A stretch of 64,000 nt of DNA from Verrucomicrobiia bacterium (GCA_947462875.1 CANHQJ010000020.1:19533-83532); one strand, 5' to 3'; numbered from the stretch's first letter, positions 1 to 9,400 are shown. Numbers and translations are program-made. The notes: generated from the sequence alone by a model not told the origin.

Positions 1-1
1 C

Positions 2-808
2 GGCTACTATGACAAATCCGGCGCCCTGCGCGACATGGTGCAGAACCACCTGCTGCAACTGCTCAGCCTCGTGGCGATGGAGCCGCCCACCGATCTCAGC
101 GCCGATGGCGTGCGCGATGAAAAAGTGAAAGTCATCCGCTCGCTGCGCAAGTGGGACACGCCGGAAAAAGTCGCCGCTAATGTGGTGCGCGCGCAGTACA
201 TCAAGGGCAGCGTCAGCGGCAAAGTCGTGCCGGGCTATCGCGAGGAAGATCGTGTCGATCCGGAATCGATGACGGAATCGTATGTCGCCCTGCGTTTGAT
301 GATCGATACCTGGCGCTGGAGCGGCGTGCCGTTTTACATCCGCGTCGGCAAACAACTGCCGAAAAAAGCCACCGAGATTTCCGTGCATTTCAAGTCACCG
401 CCGGGCGTATTGTTCAACACGACCTCGATGAACGCCACCGGCGGCAACGTGTTGGCGATCCGCATTCAGCCGGACGAGGGCATTTCCCTGCGCATGGTCT
501 CGAAAATCCCCGGCACCAGCCTGCGCCTTGAACCGGTGAAAATGGATTTCCAGTACAGCACCAGCTTCGGCAAGGCCAGTCCGGAAGCGTATGAGCGCTT
601 GTTGTTGGATGCGATCGCGGGCGATGCGACATTGTTCGCGCGCCGTGATGAAGTGGAAGAGGCCTGGAAATTCATCGACTGCATCGAGCACGCCTGGCAC
701 CAGGAGGGTTCGACCGTGCCGATGGCGGAATACGTCGCGGGCACGTGGGGTCCGAAGGAAGCGGATGACCTGCTTCACGAAGACGGCAACTCCTGGCGTA
801 GATTGTAA
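2..808 (+). CDS. zwf: Glucose-6-phosphate 1-dehydrogenase, C-terminal part (5' end outside window)
   Basis: This is the C-terminal part (about 268 codons) of the NADP-dependent enzyme that oxidises glucose 6-phosphate to 6-phosphogluconolactone, the entry step of the oxidative pentose phosphate and Entner-Doudoroff routes. The frame is open from base 2, so the N-terminal Rossmann domain lies upstream of the window. The visible part begins at GYYDKSGALRDMVQNH, which in the family follows the catalytic region, and then shows the conserved strand RVGKQLPKKATEI. The C-terminal end is typical, with a conserved WKFID/W stretch. The stop is 10 bases before opcA, the usual partner. The call rests on family motif recognition and is firm; only the missing start is unknown. 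Confidence 0.95.
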   Translation, partial: GYYDKSGALRDMVQNHLLQLLSLVAMEPPTDLSADGVRDEKVKVIRSLRKWDTPEKVAANVVRAQYIKGSVSGKVVPGYREEDRVDPESMTESYVALRLMIDTWRWSGVPFYIRVGKQLPKKATEISVHFKSPPGVLFNTTSMNATGGNVLAIRIQPDEGISLRMVSKIPGTSLRLEPVKMDFQYSTSFGKASPEAYERLLLDAIAGDATLFARRDEVEEAWKFIDCIEHAWHQEGSTVPMAEYVAGTWGPKEADDLLHEDGNSWRRL

Positions 809-818
809 TTTTTTTACT

Positions 819-1901
819 ATGGATACTTTTACGATGGATCCGGAGCTTGGTCAGGAAGTGCCCGTGGACGGCATTCACAAGGCCTTGCGGCAATTGTGGG
901 CGCAGGACGAAGCGCGCACCAACGCCTGTCTCATCAACCTCGCCGTGTATTCGGAGGAGAAAGGCTCCTTGCAGAAAAACTCCGCCATCGTGCGCGACCT
1001 CACGCGCGAGCACGCCTGCCGCGCCCTGCTGATCGAGATGGATCGCGGCGCGAAGGATGCCTCCATCCGCGCCTGGATCACGGCGCACTGCCATCTCAGC
1101 GGCGGGAAAAAATCCGTGTGCTGCGAGCAGATTTCCTTCGCCCTCACCGGCGTATCGCGCGGCCGTTTGCGCAATACCGTGTTCGCCCATCTCACCAGCG
1201 ACCTACCCCTCATCCTATGGTGGCAGGGGGAGCTCTCGCCGATTTTTGAAGAACGCCTCTATGCGGTGATCGATCGTTTTGTGTTCGATAGCAGCGATTG
1301 GAGCAAGCCTCACGTGTCCTTTGCCATCATCGAGCAGGCATTGTCCTCCGGTCGCGTCCTGGTGGTGCAGGATCTGGCCTGGACGCGTACCTATCACTAT
1401 CGCCTGGCGGTGGCCTCCCTGTTTGATGATCCGCTGGCGCAACGCGCGCTGCCGCACATCGAATCCGTCGAGATCGAGCACCATCCTAAACACCGCAATT
1501 CCGCGCTGCAATTGTTAGCCTGGCTCGCCGTGCAGGCGGGCTGGCGCACGGGGCTGGAGCTGCACTTGGCTGTCGCGAAAAAACACGGCAACCGAGAGGG
1601 TTTTTCCTTCGAGCGGAAAACGGGCGAAGCCGTCGCCGCGACGTTGCTGTCGAACGAATCCTCCGCGCCGCTCGGGCGCCTCTGCATCCGCGGCGGCGGC
1701 ATGGAGATCGTGATCGATCGCGCGCCGCAATCCTCGCACATCCACATGCGTCTCAGTGTGGGCGATCACGTCACCGAGTCTCTCGCGCCCGCAGGCTGCG
1801 ATGACTGCGGCATGCTGATCGGCGAACAACTCGCACGCGGCGGCAAAAATTCGCTTTTCCTCAAAATCCTGCCCATGTTCCGCAACTTGCTGGACGGGTG
1901 A
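819..1901 (+). CDS. opcA: OpcA-type glucose-6-phosphate dehydrogenase assembly protein
   Basis: A 360-residue soluble protein of the OpcA family, known in cyanobacteria and actinobacteria as a factor that promotes assembly or redox activation of glucose-6-phosphate dehydrogenase. The family's central region is visible as VQDLAWTRTYHYRLAVASLF followed by an acidic stretch and an IEIEHH-like strand near residue 225. The ATG at 819 lies 10 bases after the zwf stop; a second ATG at 834 is in frame, and the true start could be either. The gene is clearly co-transcribed with zwf. Its C-terminal third contains a GLELHLAVAKKHG-like region and a CIRGGGMEIVIDR strand that match the family pattern. Assignment is by motif and by the zwf neighbour; activity is inferred. 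Confidence 0.88.
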   Translation: MDTFTMDPELGQEVPVDGIHKALRQLWAQDEARTNACLINLAVYSEEKGSLQKNSAIVRDLTREHACRALLIEMDRGAKDASIRAWITAHCHLSGGKKSVCCEQISFALTGVSRGRLRNTVFAHLTSDLPLILWWQGELSPIFEERLYAVIDRFVFDSSDWSKPHVSFAIIEQALSSGRVLVVQDLAWTRTYHYRLAVASLFDDPLAQRALPHIESVEIEHHPKHRNSALQLLAWLAVQAGWRTGLELHLAVAKKHGNREGFSFERKTGEAVAATLLSNESSAPLGRLCIRGGGMEIVIDRAPQSSHIHMRLSVGDHVTESLAPAGCDDCGMLIGEQLARGGKNSLFLKILPMFRNLLDG

Positions 1902-1989
1902 AAGGAGACGTGGGCTCCACAATGTAGGATGATGTGCGTATAGAACGCAACCAATCGAATTTTGCGTTGTTATCAGGAATGGAAATTCC

Positions 1990-3819
1990 ATGAATTTGTC
2001 TCTCATGCTTTTTAGTCGGTTCCGCGCCTTGGCATTGGCTTGCTGTATGGCGATGCCATGCGCTTCTGCTGAAGATCGCTTGCGAACCATCACAGTCGAT
2101 GGCCGGGAGCGCCGCTACATGATCCATATCCCACCGAAGTATGACGCGTCCCAAGCCACGCCGGTGATCATCGCCTTTCACGGCGGAGGCGGGAATCCGG
2201 ACAGCATGGTCCGGCTGAGCGGACTCAACGCGAAGTCCGATGAGGCGGGATTCCTCGTCGTGTATCCCTATGGAACCGGCCCGCTGGAAAACCAGTTTCT
2301 GACTTTCAATGGCGGTGGCTGTTGCGGCTACGCGATGGAAAACAAGATCGACGATGTCGCCTTCACGCGTGCGCTGCTCGATGATCTGGCGACGGTGACA
2401 AACGTCGACGCCGACCGGGTCTTCGCCACCGGTCTATCGAACGGAGGCATCATGTCGCATTACCTGGCCTCGGAATTGTCCGATCGCATTGCCGCCATCG
2501 CCCCGGTGGGAGGTCCGCTCATGATGGACGAGCCGCATGCGAAGCGTCCGGTGCCCGTGATGCATTTTCACGGCACCGCCGATGCCTTCGCTCCCTTCCA
2601 AGGCGGCACTGGCGAAGGTTTTTTTCCCGGTCGCAAGGGTGTGACGGATTTCAAGTCTGTGGACCACACCATGCGGTGCTGGGTGAAGGCCAATGGCTGC
2701 CAGGCGGAACCCAAGGTGGAAAATCTGCCCGACAAGACCGATGATGGCATAAAGGTGACGCGCAAGACTTGGAGCGGTGGGCGCGATGGCAGCGAGGTCG
2801 TGCTGATCGAAATCCAAGGCGGCGGCCACACTTGGCCCGGCAAGGAGCCCACTATGAAAAAGCTCGGTCCTTCGACCAAAGACATTTCCGCCAATGACCT
2901 CATGTGGGAGTTTTTTCAACAACACCCGCGGACAAAAAAGACCGCCGGAATCCCGCAAACACCGATGCGCTCCGGTTGGGTCACGCGCGCAGTGGAGGCT
3001 CCGCGAGTGGAGAGGCGGACCTTTGAGAGCGCTGCGGCGAAGACGACGGTCAGTTACCATATTTTCAAGCCGGAAACATACGACACGGACAAGGAACGGC
3101 GTTTCCCCGTGCTCTACTGGCTCCATGGCACGGGCGGGGGGCTCGCAGGGATCGCCCCACTCTCGGCATTCTTCGAGCGCGCCATGCGCGACGGGAAAAT
3201 CCCGCCGATGCTCATCGTCTTCCCGAACGGTTTGGCCAAGAGCATGTGGTGTGATTCGAAGGATGGCGCTGTGCCGATGGAGACCGTGGTGGTGAAGGAA
3301 CTGGTGCCGCACATCGATGCCGCCTTCCGCACGCACGCCCATAGCCATGGCCGCATCATCGAAGGATTCAGCATGGGTGGCTATGGGGCGGCAAGGCTGG
3401 GCTTCACGTATCCGGAAGTCTTCGGTGCCGTCTCCATACTTGCGGGCGGGCCCTTGGATCTTGACTTCCAGGGTCCACGCGCGGTGGCCAATGCTGATGA
3501 GCGCGAGGAAATTCTCCGCAACGTTTGCGGCGGGGAACTTGACTACTTCAAGGACCGGAGCCCCATCACCGTCGTCAGGCAGAACGCCGGTGCCATTCGT
3601 GGAAAATCACTCGTGCGACAGGCCGTCGGCAGCCGCGATTTCACAGCGGAACTGAACCGCTCCTACTCAGCGCTTCTCCATCAACTCAACATCAAGCACG
3701 ACTTTACCGTTGTCGGTGGCGTCGGCCACGATACGATGGCACTGTTGCAAGGACTCGGTGATAAAAACTGGCAGTTCTATCGCGACGCACTGGAATCCGC
3801 AAACAAGAAACCACAGTAA
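1990..3819 (+). CDS. Secreted tandem esterase: PHB-depolymerase/LpqC-like domain plus second esterase domain
   Basis: A 609-residue exported protein with two complete alpha/beta-hydrolase modules. Residues 1-27 are a signal peptide ending near CASAED. Module one (about 30-310) is of the poly(3-hydroxybutyrate) depolymerase/feruloyl esterase (LpqC) kind: oxyanion strand FHGGGGNPDSM, nucleophile elbow GLSNG near 153, a late Asp, and catalytic His in GGGHTWPG. Module two (about 340-605) is of the putative-esterase D type: LHGTGGG, nucleophile elbow GFSMGG near 460 and a terminal VGHDTMAL histidine. Both triads look intact. The two modules are joined by a linker with VERRTFESAA just before the second domain. 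It is followed 45 bases later by another secreted protein. Likely substrates are acyl esters on polysaccharides or polyesters; the sequence does not say which. Confidence 0.82.
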   Translation: MNLSLMLFSRFRALALACCMAMPCASAEDRLRTITVDGRERRYMIHIPPKYDASQATPVIIAFHGGGGNPDSMVRLSGLNAKSDEAGFLVVYPYGTGPLENQFLTFNGGGCCGYAMENKIDDVAFTRALLDDLATVTNVDADRVFATGLSNGGIMSHYLASELSDRIAAIAPVGGPLMMDEPHAKRPVPVMHFHGTADAFAPFQGGTGEGFFPGRKGVTDFKSVDHTMRCWVKANGCQAEPKVENLPDKTDDGIKVTRKTWSGGRDGSEVVLIEIQGGGHTWPGKEPTMKKLGPSTKDISANDLMWEFFQQHPRTKKTAGIPQTPMRSGWVTRAVEAPRVERRTFESAAAKTTVSYHIFKPETYDTDKERRFPVLYWLHGTGGGLAGIAPLSAFFERAMRDGKIPPMLIVFPNGLAKSMWCDSKDGAVPMETVVVKELVPHIDAAFRTHAHSHGRIIEGFSMGGYGAARLGFTYPEVFGAVSILAGGPLDLDFQGPRAVANADEREEILRNVCGGELDYFKDRSPITVVRQNAGAIRGKSLVRQAVGSRDFTAELNRSYSALLHQLNIKHDFTVVGGVGHDTMALLQGLGDKNWQFYRDALESANKKPQ

Positions 3820-3864
3820 ACCTCCCACCTTGCTGCCATCCTTCGTCTCTTTTCCATCCAAGCC

Positions 3865-5865
3865 ATGACACCGAAACTTCGCTACGCCCTGCTCTGCATG
3901 TATTGCGCCTTGGTCCCGCTTCATGCGCAGGCAGCGGACAGCGTTTTCCAGAAGTATGATAAAAATGCCGACGGCAAGGTTACGACCGATGAACTGCCCT
4001 ATCCACGTGTGTTCGCCCGTTTTGATAGCAACAAGGACGGCTCCATCACGTTGCAAGAATACCAAGCGGTCAATGGCGGGGCACGTCCCGGACCCGCGAA
4101 TGCCCCGGCACTCACACCCGCGGATGTGCAAAAAATCACCAGCGGTCCCGAAGTGCTTAATCCGGGAGAAGTGGGCATCGGGCGCATGATCGAGGACACA
4201 GGCTACACCACGCTCGACGGTAAAGAGGCGCGCCTGAGTGACATGCAGGGCAAACGCGGCCTCGTGATCATCATGACCAGCGCCACCTGCCCCGTGAGCA
4301 AGCGCTACATGCCCAGCATCGCGAAGCTGGAAAAAGAACTCGCCGCACAAGAGCTCGGGCTTTTGCTGGTCAATCCCTTTACGAGCGAAAAGACCGAGGA
4401 AATCAAGTCCCAGCTCAGCGCCGCAGGCATCCGCGCCGCGTATGTCCATGACAAGGAAAAGAAACTGGCCACCTTGCTGCAGGCCCGCACCACGACCGAA
4501 GTTTTCCTGATCGATGCCAAGCGCACACTGCTCTATCGGGGTGCCCTGGATGACCAGTATGGAATCAACTACAACCTCGATGCGCCGAGGCATCGCTACC
4601 TGCACGACGCCGTCACCGCATTCCTGAAACAGCAAACGCCCGCCATTCAAGCCACCGCCGCCCCGGGTTGCGAGCTCGATCTCGTGAGGGATGCCAAGCT
4701 TTCCGCATCGCCCGTGACCTACCACCGCGATGTCGCCCGCATTCTTCAGCAAAACTGTGTCACCTGCCATCGCGAGGGCGGCATCGCTCCCTTCGCGCTC
4801 GATGACATCGAAGAGGTCCAGGACCGTGCCAAAGTCATCAAGCGTGTTGTCACGGAAGGCACCATGCCACCGTGGTTTGCCGCAGCGGAAAAGGATGCCG
4901 GAAAAAATCCCTGGGCGAATGATTGCAGTCTTTCCGCCCGCGACAAAACGGATCTCTTGGCCTGGCTCGATTCCAGCGACCGTCCGCTGGGCGATCCCGC
5001 CGAGGCGCCCGCGAAGCGCGTCTATCCCGCCGAGTGGACCATCGGCACACCCGACATGATCATTCCTCTCAGCCGCGCCTACGACATCAAGGCCGAGGGT
5101 TTCATGCCCTATGCGCATGATGTCGTCGATACCCAGATCCCCGAGGACAAATGGGTCACCGCCTATGAAATCCTGCCCAGCGAGCGCGATGTGGTTCATC
5201 ACGTGCTCGTGCAAGTGCATCCCAAAGGCGCGGTGGTACGCGACCGCGGGGAAGGCGCGGCAGGCTACTGGGCGATTTACGTGCCCGGCAATGGCGCGTA
5301 TGAGTATCCGCAGGGCTTTGCGCGAAAAATCCCCGCCGGGGCGCGCGTGAGTTTTCAAATCCACTACACCCCCAGCGGCACGGCGAAAAAAGAGCGGCTG
5401 CGTCTGGGGCTGGTGTTTGCCAAGTCGCCTCCGCAATACGAGGTGCACACGGCGGCGGTCGCAAATCCCCGACTGGCCATTCCGCCGGGAGCCGAGAGAC
5501 ACGTGGAGACCAAAACGCAGGCCGTGCCCTTCGACATGCCCATCCTCGGTTTCGTGCCGCACATGCACGTGCGTGGCGTGGCTTTCAAATACGAAGCGAT
5601 CCATCCGGATGGCAGGTCGGAGACCCTGCTCGACATCCCCCGCTACGATTTCAACTGGCAGCTCCGCTACGAATACAAACAGCCGAAACTGATCCCGCGC
5701 GGCAGCACGGTCAAAATCACCGCGATCTACAACAACAGCGGCAGCAACAAAGCGAATCCGGATCCCACCAAACTTGTTCGCTGGGGGCAGCAAACCTATG
5801 ACGAAATGATGCTGGGCTATGTGGAATATTTCACGCCCGTGGGGGGCAATAGCCCGGCCAAGTAG
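3865..5865 (+). CDS. Secreted EF-hand/redoxin/cytochrome c/copper monooxygenase-like protein
   Basis: A 666-residue exported multidomain protein. After a signal peptide (1-23) there are two EF-hand loops, DKNADGKVTTDE near 32 and DSNKDGSITLQEY near 54. Residues about 110-255 resemble a redoxin/thioredoxin fold, with a single Cys in SATCPVSKRY rather than a CxxC pair. A c-type heme motif CVTCH occurs near 297, followed by IAPFALDD and GTMPPWFA, which is typical of this architecture in planctomycetes and verrucomicrobia. The C-terminal half (about 395-660) resembles type II copper ascorbate-dependent monooxygenases, with HHVLVQVH, HMHVRG and a late MMLG methionine as candidate copper ligands. 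Periplasmic oxidoreductase function is inferred; substrate unknown. It follows the tandem esterase closely and may share its transcript. Confidence 0.78.
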   Translation: MTPKLRYALLCMYCALVPLHAQAADSVFQKYDKNADGKVTTDELPYPRVFARFDSNKDGSITLQEYQAVNGGARPGPANAPALTPADVQKITSGPEVLNPGEVGIGRMIEDTGYTTLDGKEARLSDMQGKRGLVIIMTSATCPVSKRYMPSIAKLEKELAAQELGLLLVNPFTSEKTEEIKSQLSAAGIRAAYVHDKEKKLATLLQARTTTEVFLIDAKRTLLYRGALDDQYGINYNLDAPRHRYLHDAVTAFLKQQTPAIQATAAPGCELDLVRDAKLSASPVTYHRDVARILQQNCVTCHREGGIAPFALDDIEEVQDRAKVIKRVVTEGTMPPWFAAAEKDAGKNPWANDCSLSARDKTDLLAWLDSSDRPLGDPAEAPAKRVYPAEWTIGTPDMIIPLSRAYDIKAEGFMPYAHDVVDTQIPEDKWVTAYEILPSERDVVHHVLVQVHPKGAVVRDRGEGAAGYWAIYVPGNGAYEYPQGFARKIPAGARVSFQIHYTPSGTAKKERLRLGLVFAKSPPQYEVHTAAVANPRLAIPPGAERHVETKTQAVPFDMPILGFVPHMHVRGVAFKYEAIHPDGRSETLLDIPRYDFNWQLRYEYKQPKLIPRGSTVKITAIYNNSGSNKANPDPTKLVRWGQQTYDEMMLGYVEYFTPVGGNSPAK

Positions 5866-5918
5866 AACGCTCCATGTTTGCTTGCTTGCGCGGTCAAGCT
5901 TGTTACAGTGATCGGGCC

Positions 5919-6758
5919 ATGTGGGACATCATCGATCTTCCGTTTTTTCAAAGGGCTCTGGCGGCGGCGGCTTTGGTCGGCTTCACCAATGGGTTCTTTA
6001 GCGGCTTTGTGATTTTGCGGCGCACGGCTTTATCGGTCAGCGCGCTATCGCATACCATGCTGCCGGGCATCGCGGTGGCGATCATGATCACGGGCGCCTT
6101 GACGCAGTTGAACGCCTTTCTCGGCGCGCTGATTGCGGCGCTGATCGTCGGCCTGGGCTCGGTGGCCGTGTCGCGCGGGAATCGCGTGGCACAAGGCACG
6201 GCGCTCGCGGTGCTCTACACGTCCGCCTTCGCCGGTGGAGTCGCCTTGCTGCCTCGCCTGGGCGTGCGGCAGGAGCTGGAGCATTGGCTGTTCGGCGATA
6301 TCAATGCGGTATCGAATGGTGACCTGTGGACGGTATTCTGGATCGGCGTGCTCACCCTGGTGCTGGCGAATCTGTTGATGCGGCCGATTCTTGTCGCGCT
6401 CTTCGAGCCAAACGTAGCGGCGGCACAAGGAGTGCCCGTGCGTTTTGTGCAGTATCTGCTGTTTGCCTTGATGGTGATGTCGTTAGTGGCATCGCTGCAA
6501 GCGGTGGGCTGCGTGCTTTCGGTGGGCTTGCTGGTCACACCTGCCGCGACGATTTCCCTCTTCACCGATCGCACAGCGGCCTTGTTCTGGGGCGGCGGCA
6601 TTCTCGGCGCGGTGGGCGCGGTGCTGGCGGTGTGGATCTCCGTTCCGCTGCAACTCACCTCGGGCCCCGCGATCGTGATGATGTTAGGGACGCTCTTTCT
6701 GTTAGGCTGGTTGTTCAGCCCGAAGTATGGCGTGCTGTTCCGTCGTCGGGTCGTCTAA
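5919..6758 (+). CDS. Zinc/manganese-type ABC transporter permease (ZnuB/MntB family)
   Basis: A 279-residue integral membrane protein of the ABC-3 family that forms the channel of zinc or manganese importers. The start MWDIIDLPFFQRAL at 5919 is chosen over an upstream in-frame ATG at 5874 because the family begins just before the first membrane segment. Family marks are GFFSGFVILRRTALSVSALSHTMLPG in two adjacent pieces near residues 26-50, about eight hydrophobic segments, and the SLQAVGCVLSVGLLVTPAA segment near 190. No ATPase or solute-binding subunit follows, since the next gene is convergent, and none lies within the 5.8 kb upstream. The remaining subunits must be elsewhere, which is unusual for this family. 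The metal cannot be told from the sequence. Confidence 0.85.
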   Translation: MWDIIDLPFFQRALAAAALVGFTNGFFSGFVILRRTALSVSALSHTMLPGIAVAIMITGALTQLNAFLGALIAALIVGLGSVAVSRGNRVAQGTALAVLYTSAFAGGVALLPRLGVRQELEHWLFGDINAVSNGDLWTVFWIGVLTLVLANLLMRPILVALFEPNVAAAQGVPVRFVQYLLFALMVMSLVASLQAVGCVLSVGLLVTPAATISLFTDRTAALFWGGGILGAVGAVLAVWISVPLQLTSGPAIVMMLGTLFLLGWLFSPKYGVLFRRRVV

Positions 6759-6763
6759 GGAGA

Positions 6764-6823
6764 AGGGATTTGAAATCCCTCACTACAACTCAAGTCGTAA
6801 AGATTCAGGGATTGCAAATCCCT
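6764..6823. repeat. Pair of near-identical 17-bp palindromes between convergent genes
   Basis: Two palindromes with the same arms occur 26 bases apart: 6764-6780 (arms AGGGATTT/AAATCCCT around one G) and 6807-6823 (arms AGGGATT/AATCCCT around GCA). They fill the gap between the permease stop and the hrpB stop, which face each other. They lack a T run, so they are not classic intrinsic terminators. They look like REP-type dispersed palindromes, which often sit between convergent genes and can stabilise 3' ends. Confidence 0.75.
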
Positions 6824-6832
6824 ACTCCTTAC

Positions 6833-9391
6833 TCAGGCACGCGGATTCTCCGGCCAATCGTGCTTGGGGTAGCGGCCGGCGAGGTCTTTTTTCATCTGCG
6901 TGTAGCCACTGTTCCAGAAGCTCGTCAGATCCTTTGTCATCTGCCACGGCCGCTGATTGGGTGCGCAGATGTGGACCAACAAAGGCTGCTTGCCACCGCA
7001 GATGCGCGGCGTTTCCCAGGTGCCGAACAAATGCTGCACACGCACGGCGATGTAGGGATCTCCCTCGGCCGGATAGGTGATTTTCGCCCGACGGTCCGCT
7101 GTCAGCTTGAGCCACTCCGGCGCGTGTTTTTCCAACAACTGATGCTGTTGGTAGTTCAGCCAATCGCGCAACACCGGCCACACGGCAGCTTCTTTGATTT
7201 CCTTGTAGGCGACGGATCCATGACAAATCTGCGCGATCGCCGCCACGCGGTCGTCATGCGTCCACGAAGGCAATCCCAGTTCGGGCATGGTGCGTGAGAG
7301 CAGATTGAGCCGCGCCGTCCATTGCTCCACGGCGTCATCCCAGTTCTTCAAGGTCAGCTCGCCACTGATCACCCGCTCGGCCAGCATTTCGGCCGCCAGC
7401 GATAAATTCACGCCTTGGTCGGACTCCTTGCTCTCTAACGTGAGATCGCGGAAGCGCGTCTCCTTGCGCGCGACCACGCGCTTGCGCATGTCATCCCATG
7501 CCACGCCATCGCTGGTGTGCATGTCCGCGGGGAAAAGTTCCTTCAGCCAGTCCAGCTCGATCGCCGTGGCACGGCGCAGGTGCACGGTGACCTCACGGCC
7601 CTCGACCTCCGTCATTTCCACGGCGATGAAAGCGGCGGCGTTTTTGGTGATCGATTCATCATCCAGCTTGCCGCGGCGTTGTCCGCTGACCCGACAAGCC
7701 AGGGTGCCGGCGCTGAGACGCACGGCCAATTGATCGCTGAATGCCGCCAGCATCGCATGGCCGACCGCCGTGGCATGCTCAACGAAGTCGATGCGCTCCA
7801 CCGGCCATTGTTGTTTTTTCGCCAGAGCGAGCAGCCGATCAAAGCCCTGCACCAGCTCGCGCGCGGCTCTGCCGGAAATGCCCGCCGCCCCGCAGGCCTT
7901 GGGATCGAAGCGCAGGTTCTGCGCGGATTGCATCGCTTGATACTCGGCGGCGAAATCACTGCCCGCACCGGGGAAATGGAAATCCTTGCGCGAGACATTT
8001 CCTCTGCCCGTGAAAATCAGCTCACCCTGCACCGCGGCAGCGATGAAGCAGGCCTCGGCAACGCAGCCTTGTTCCAGACCGGCGATCATCAATCGGGAAA
8101 AACGCGGCGCCACCGGAATGGCCGCCATCGCTTTGCCGTGTTCTGTCAACCGGCCTTGCGCATCGAGGGCATCCAGCTGCCCTAACAAAACAGTCGCGCG
8201 TTGCAGGGATTTTTCGATAGGCGCGTCCAGCCAGCGGAATCCGGCCAGGTCATCCACCCCCGCCGCCTTGAGCAGTAGCATGGTCTCCGCCAGATCGACG
8301 CGATGGATCTCCGGGGCATCAAAGGCCGCGCGATGCGCGTGGCCACTCTCGCTCCACAGCCGGAAGCACTGCCCCGGTGCCGTGCGCCCGGCCCGACCCG
8401 CGCGCTGCTCGGCGGAGGCGCGTGAAATTTTATGGATGTGCAGCGTATCGATGCCGCGCCGGGCATCGAACGAGGAAATGCGCGCCAGTCCCGAGTCGAT
8501 CACCGTGCGCACGCCATCGATGGTGAGCGATGTCTCGGCGACGTTGGTGGCGACGATGATCTTGGGCGTGCTGGAGGGCTCGATCGCCAGCTCCTGCGCG
8601 CGCGGCGGTAGCGCGCTGTAGAGCGGATAGACATTCCATCCGCGTGCGAACGAGGCGTTTTCCAACAATTCGCAGGTTTTGCGGATCTCATAGGTGCCGG
8701 GGCAAAAGACTAACAGATGGCCCGGTTCCGGTGCCGCGATGGCCTCCTTCACCACCGCCGCGATGCGCTCCCACAGCGGCGTCTCGCGCGGCGGCCCACC
8801 CGTGCGCTGGACGGCGGCCGGCTTTTCCGGCCGATAGTGAATGCTCACAGGAAAGGTGCGCCCGCCGGTTTCCAGCGCTGTCATCTTCGGCCCGAGATAA
8901 TCCGCCAGTCCCGCCGTTTCGAGCGTGGCACTCATCACCACCACTCGCAAATCCTTGCGCGGACCATCCTGCAAATTCAGGCATCGCGCCAGTGCGACAT
9001 CGACCGCCAGTCGCCTCTCATGGAACTCATCAAAAATCACTGTGCCCACCCCGCGCAGCTCCGGATCCTCCTGAATCCAACGTTGGAACACGCCATCCGT
9101 GAGATAAATGATGTGCGTCGCCTTGCCGTAGCGGGTATCATAGCGCACGGCATAGCCCACCTCCTGGCCGACCTCCCCGCCGCACTGTTTCGCCACCCAT
9201 GTCGCCAATAGTCTAGCCGCCATGCGCCGCGGCTCGATGACCAGCGTGATCTCGCCCGCACCCTTGGGCGTGAGAAAGGTCGGCACGCTCGTGGATTTGC
9301 CCGACCCCGTGGGAGCCTTCAGCAAAATACGGCAGCCCGGCACGGCAGCGCGCACCAGAGCCTCGCGAATGTCATCGATGGGTAATGCCAC
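6833..9391 (-). CDS. hrpB: ATP-dependent helicase HrpB
   Basis: An 852-residue DEAH-box helicase of the HrpB family, close to the usual length of about 820-850. Motif I is PTGSGKST near residue 30, motif II is DEFHER near 120 and motif III is MSATLE near 154. The second RecA domain has the TNVAETSLTIDGV segment followed by QRAGRAGR, and the HrpB C-terminal domain is present (LTADRRAKITYP and a late ICGGKQPLLVHICAPNQRP piece). Translation starts at a GTG 9 bases after the lptB stop, so it is the last gene of the envelope operon. The cellular role of HrpB is not well settled; an RNA-related helicase activity is inferred from the family. Confidence 0.94.
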   Translation of the reverse strand: MALPIDDIREALVRAAVPGCRILLKAPTGSGKSTSVPTFLTPKGAGEITLVIEPRRMAARLLATWVAKQCGGEVGQEVGYAVRYDTRYGKATHIIYLTDGVFQRWIQEDPELRGVGTVIFDEFHERRLAVDVALARCLNLQDGPRKDLRVVVMSATLETAGLADYLGPKMTALETGGRTFPVSIHYRPEKPAAVQRTGGPPRETPLWERIAAVVKEAIAAPEPGHLLVFCPGTYEIRKTCELLENASFARGWNVYPLYSALPPRAQELAIEPSSTPKIIVATNVAETSLTIDGVRTVIDSGLARISSFDARRGIDTLHIHKISRASAEQRAGRAGRTAPGQCFRLWSESGHAHRAAFDAPEIHRVDLAETMLLLKAAGVDDLAGFRWLDAPIEKSLQRATVLLGQLDALDAQGRLTEHGKAMAAIPVAPRFSRLMIAGLEQGCVAEACFIAAAVQGELIFTGRGNVSRKDFHFPGAGSDFAAEYQAMQSAQNLRFDPKACGAAGISGRAARELVQGFDRLLALAKKQQWPVERIDFVEHATAVGHAMLAAFSDQLAVRLSAGTLACRVSGQRRGKLDDESITKNAAAFIAVEMTEVEGREVTVHLRRATAIELDWLKELFPADMHTSDGVAWDDMRKRVVARKETRFRDLTLESKESDQGVNLSLAAEMLAERVISGELTLKNWDDAVEQWTARLNLLSRTMPELGLPSWTHDDRVAAIAQICHGSVAYKEIKEAAVWPVLRDWLNYQQHQLLEKHAPEWLKLTADRRAKITYPAEGDPYIAVRVQHLFGTWETPRICGGKQPLLVHICAPNQRPWQMTKDLTSFWNSGYTQMKKDLAGRYPKHDWPENPRA

Positions 9392-9400
9392 GGTGATCTG

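Noticed and set aside
672..1190. Long minus-strand frame over zwf end and opcA
   Set aside because: It lies antisense to two well-supported genes and has no family-like content; high GC creates such open frames.
3667..5793. 708-codon minus-strand frame over the redoxin/heme gene
   Set aside because: It is a shadow of a gene with clear EF-hand, heme and copper motifs on the plus strand; the shadow is His/Arg/Gly-rich with no domain.
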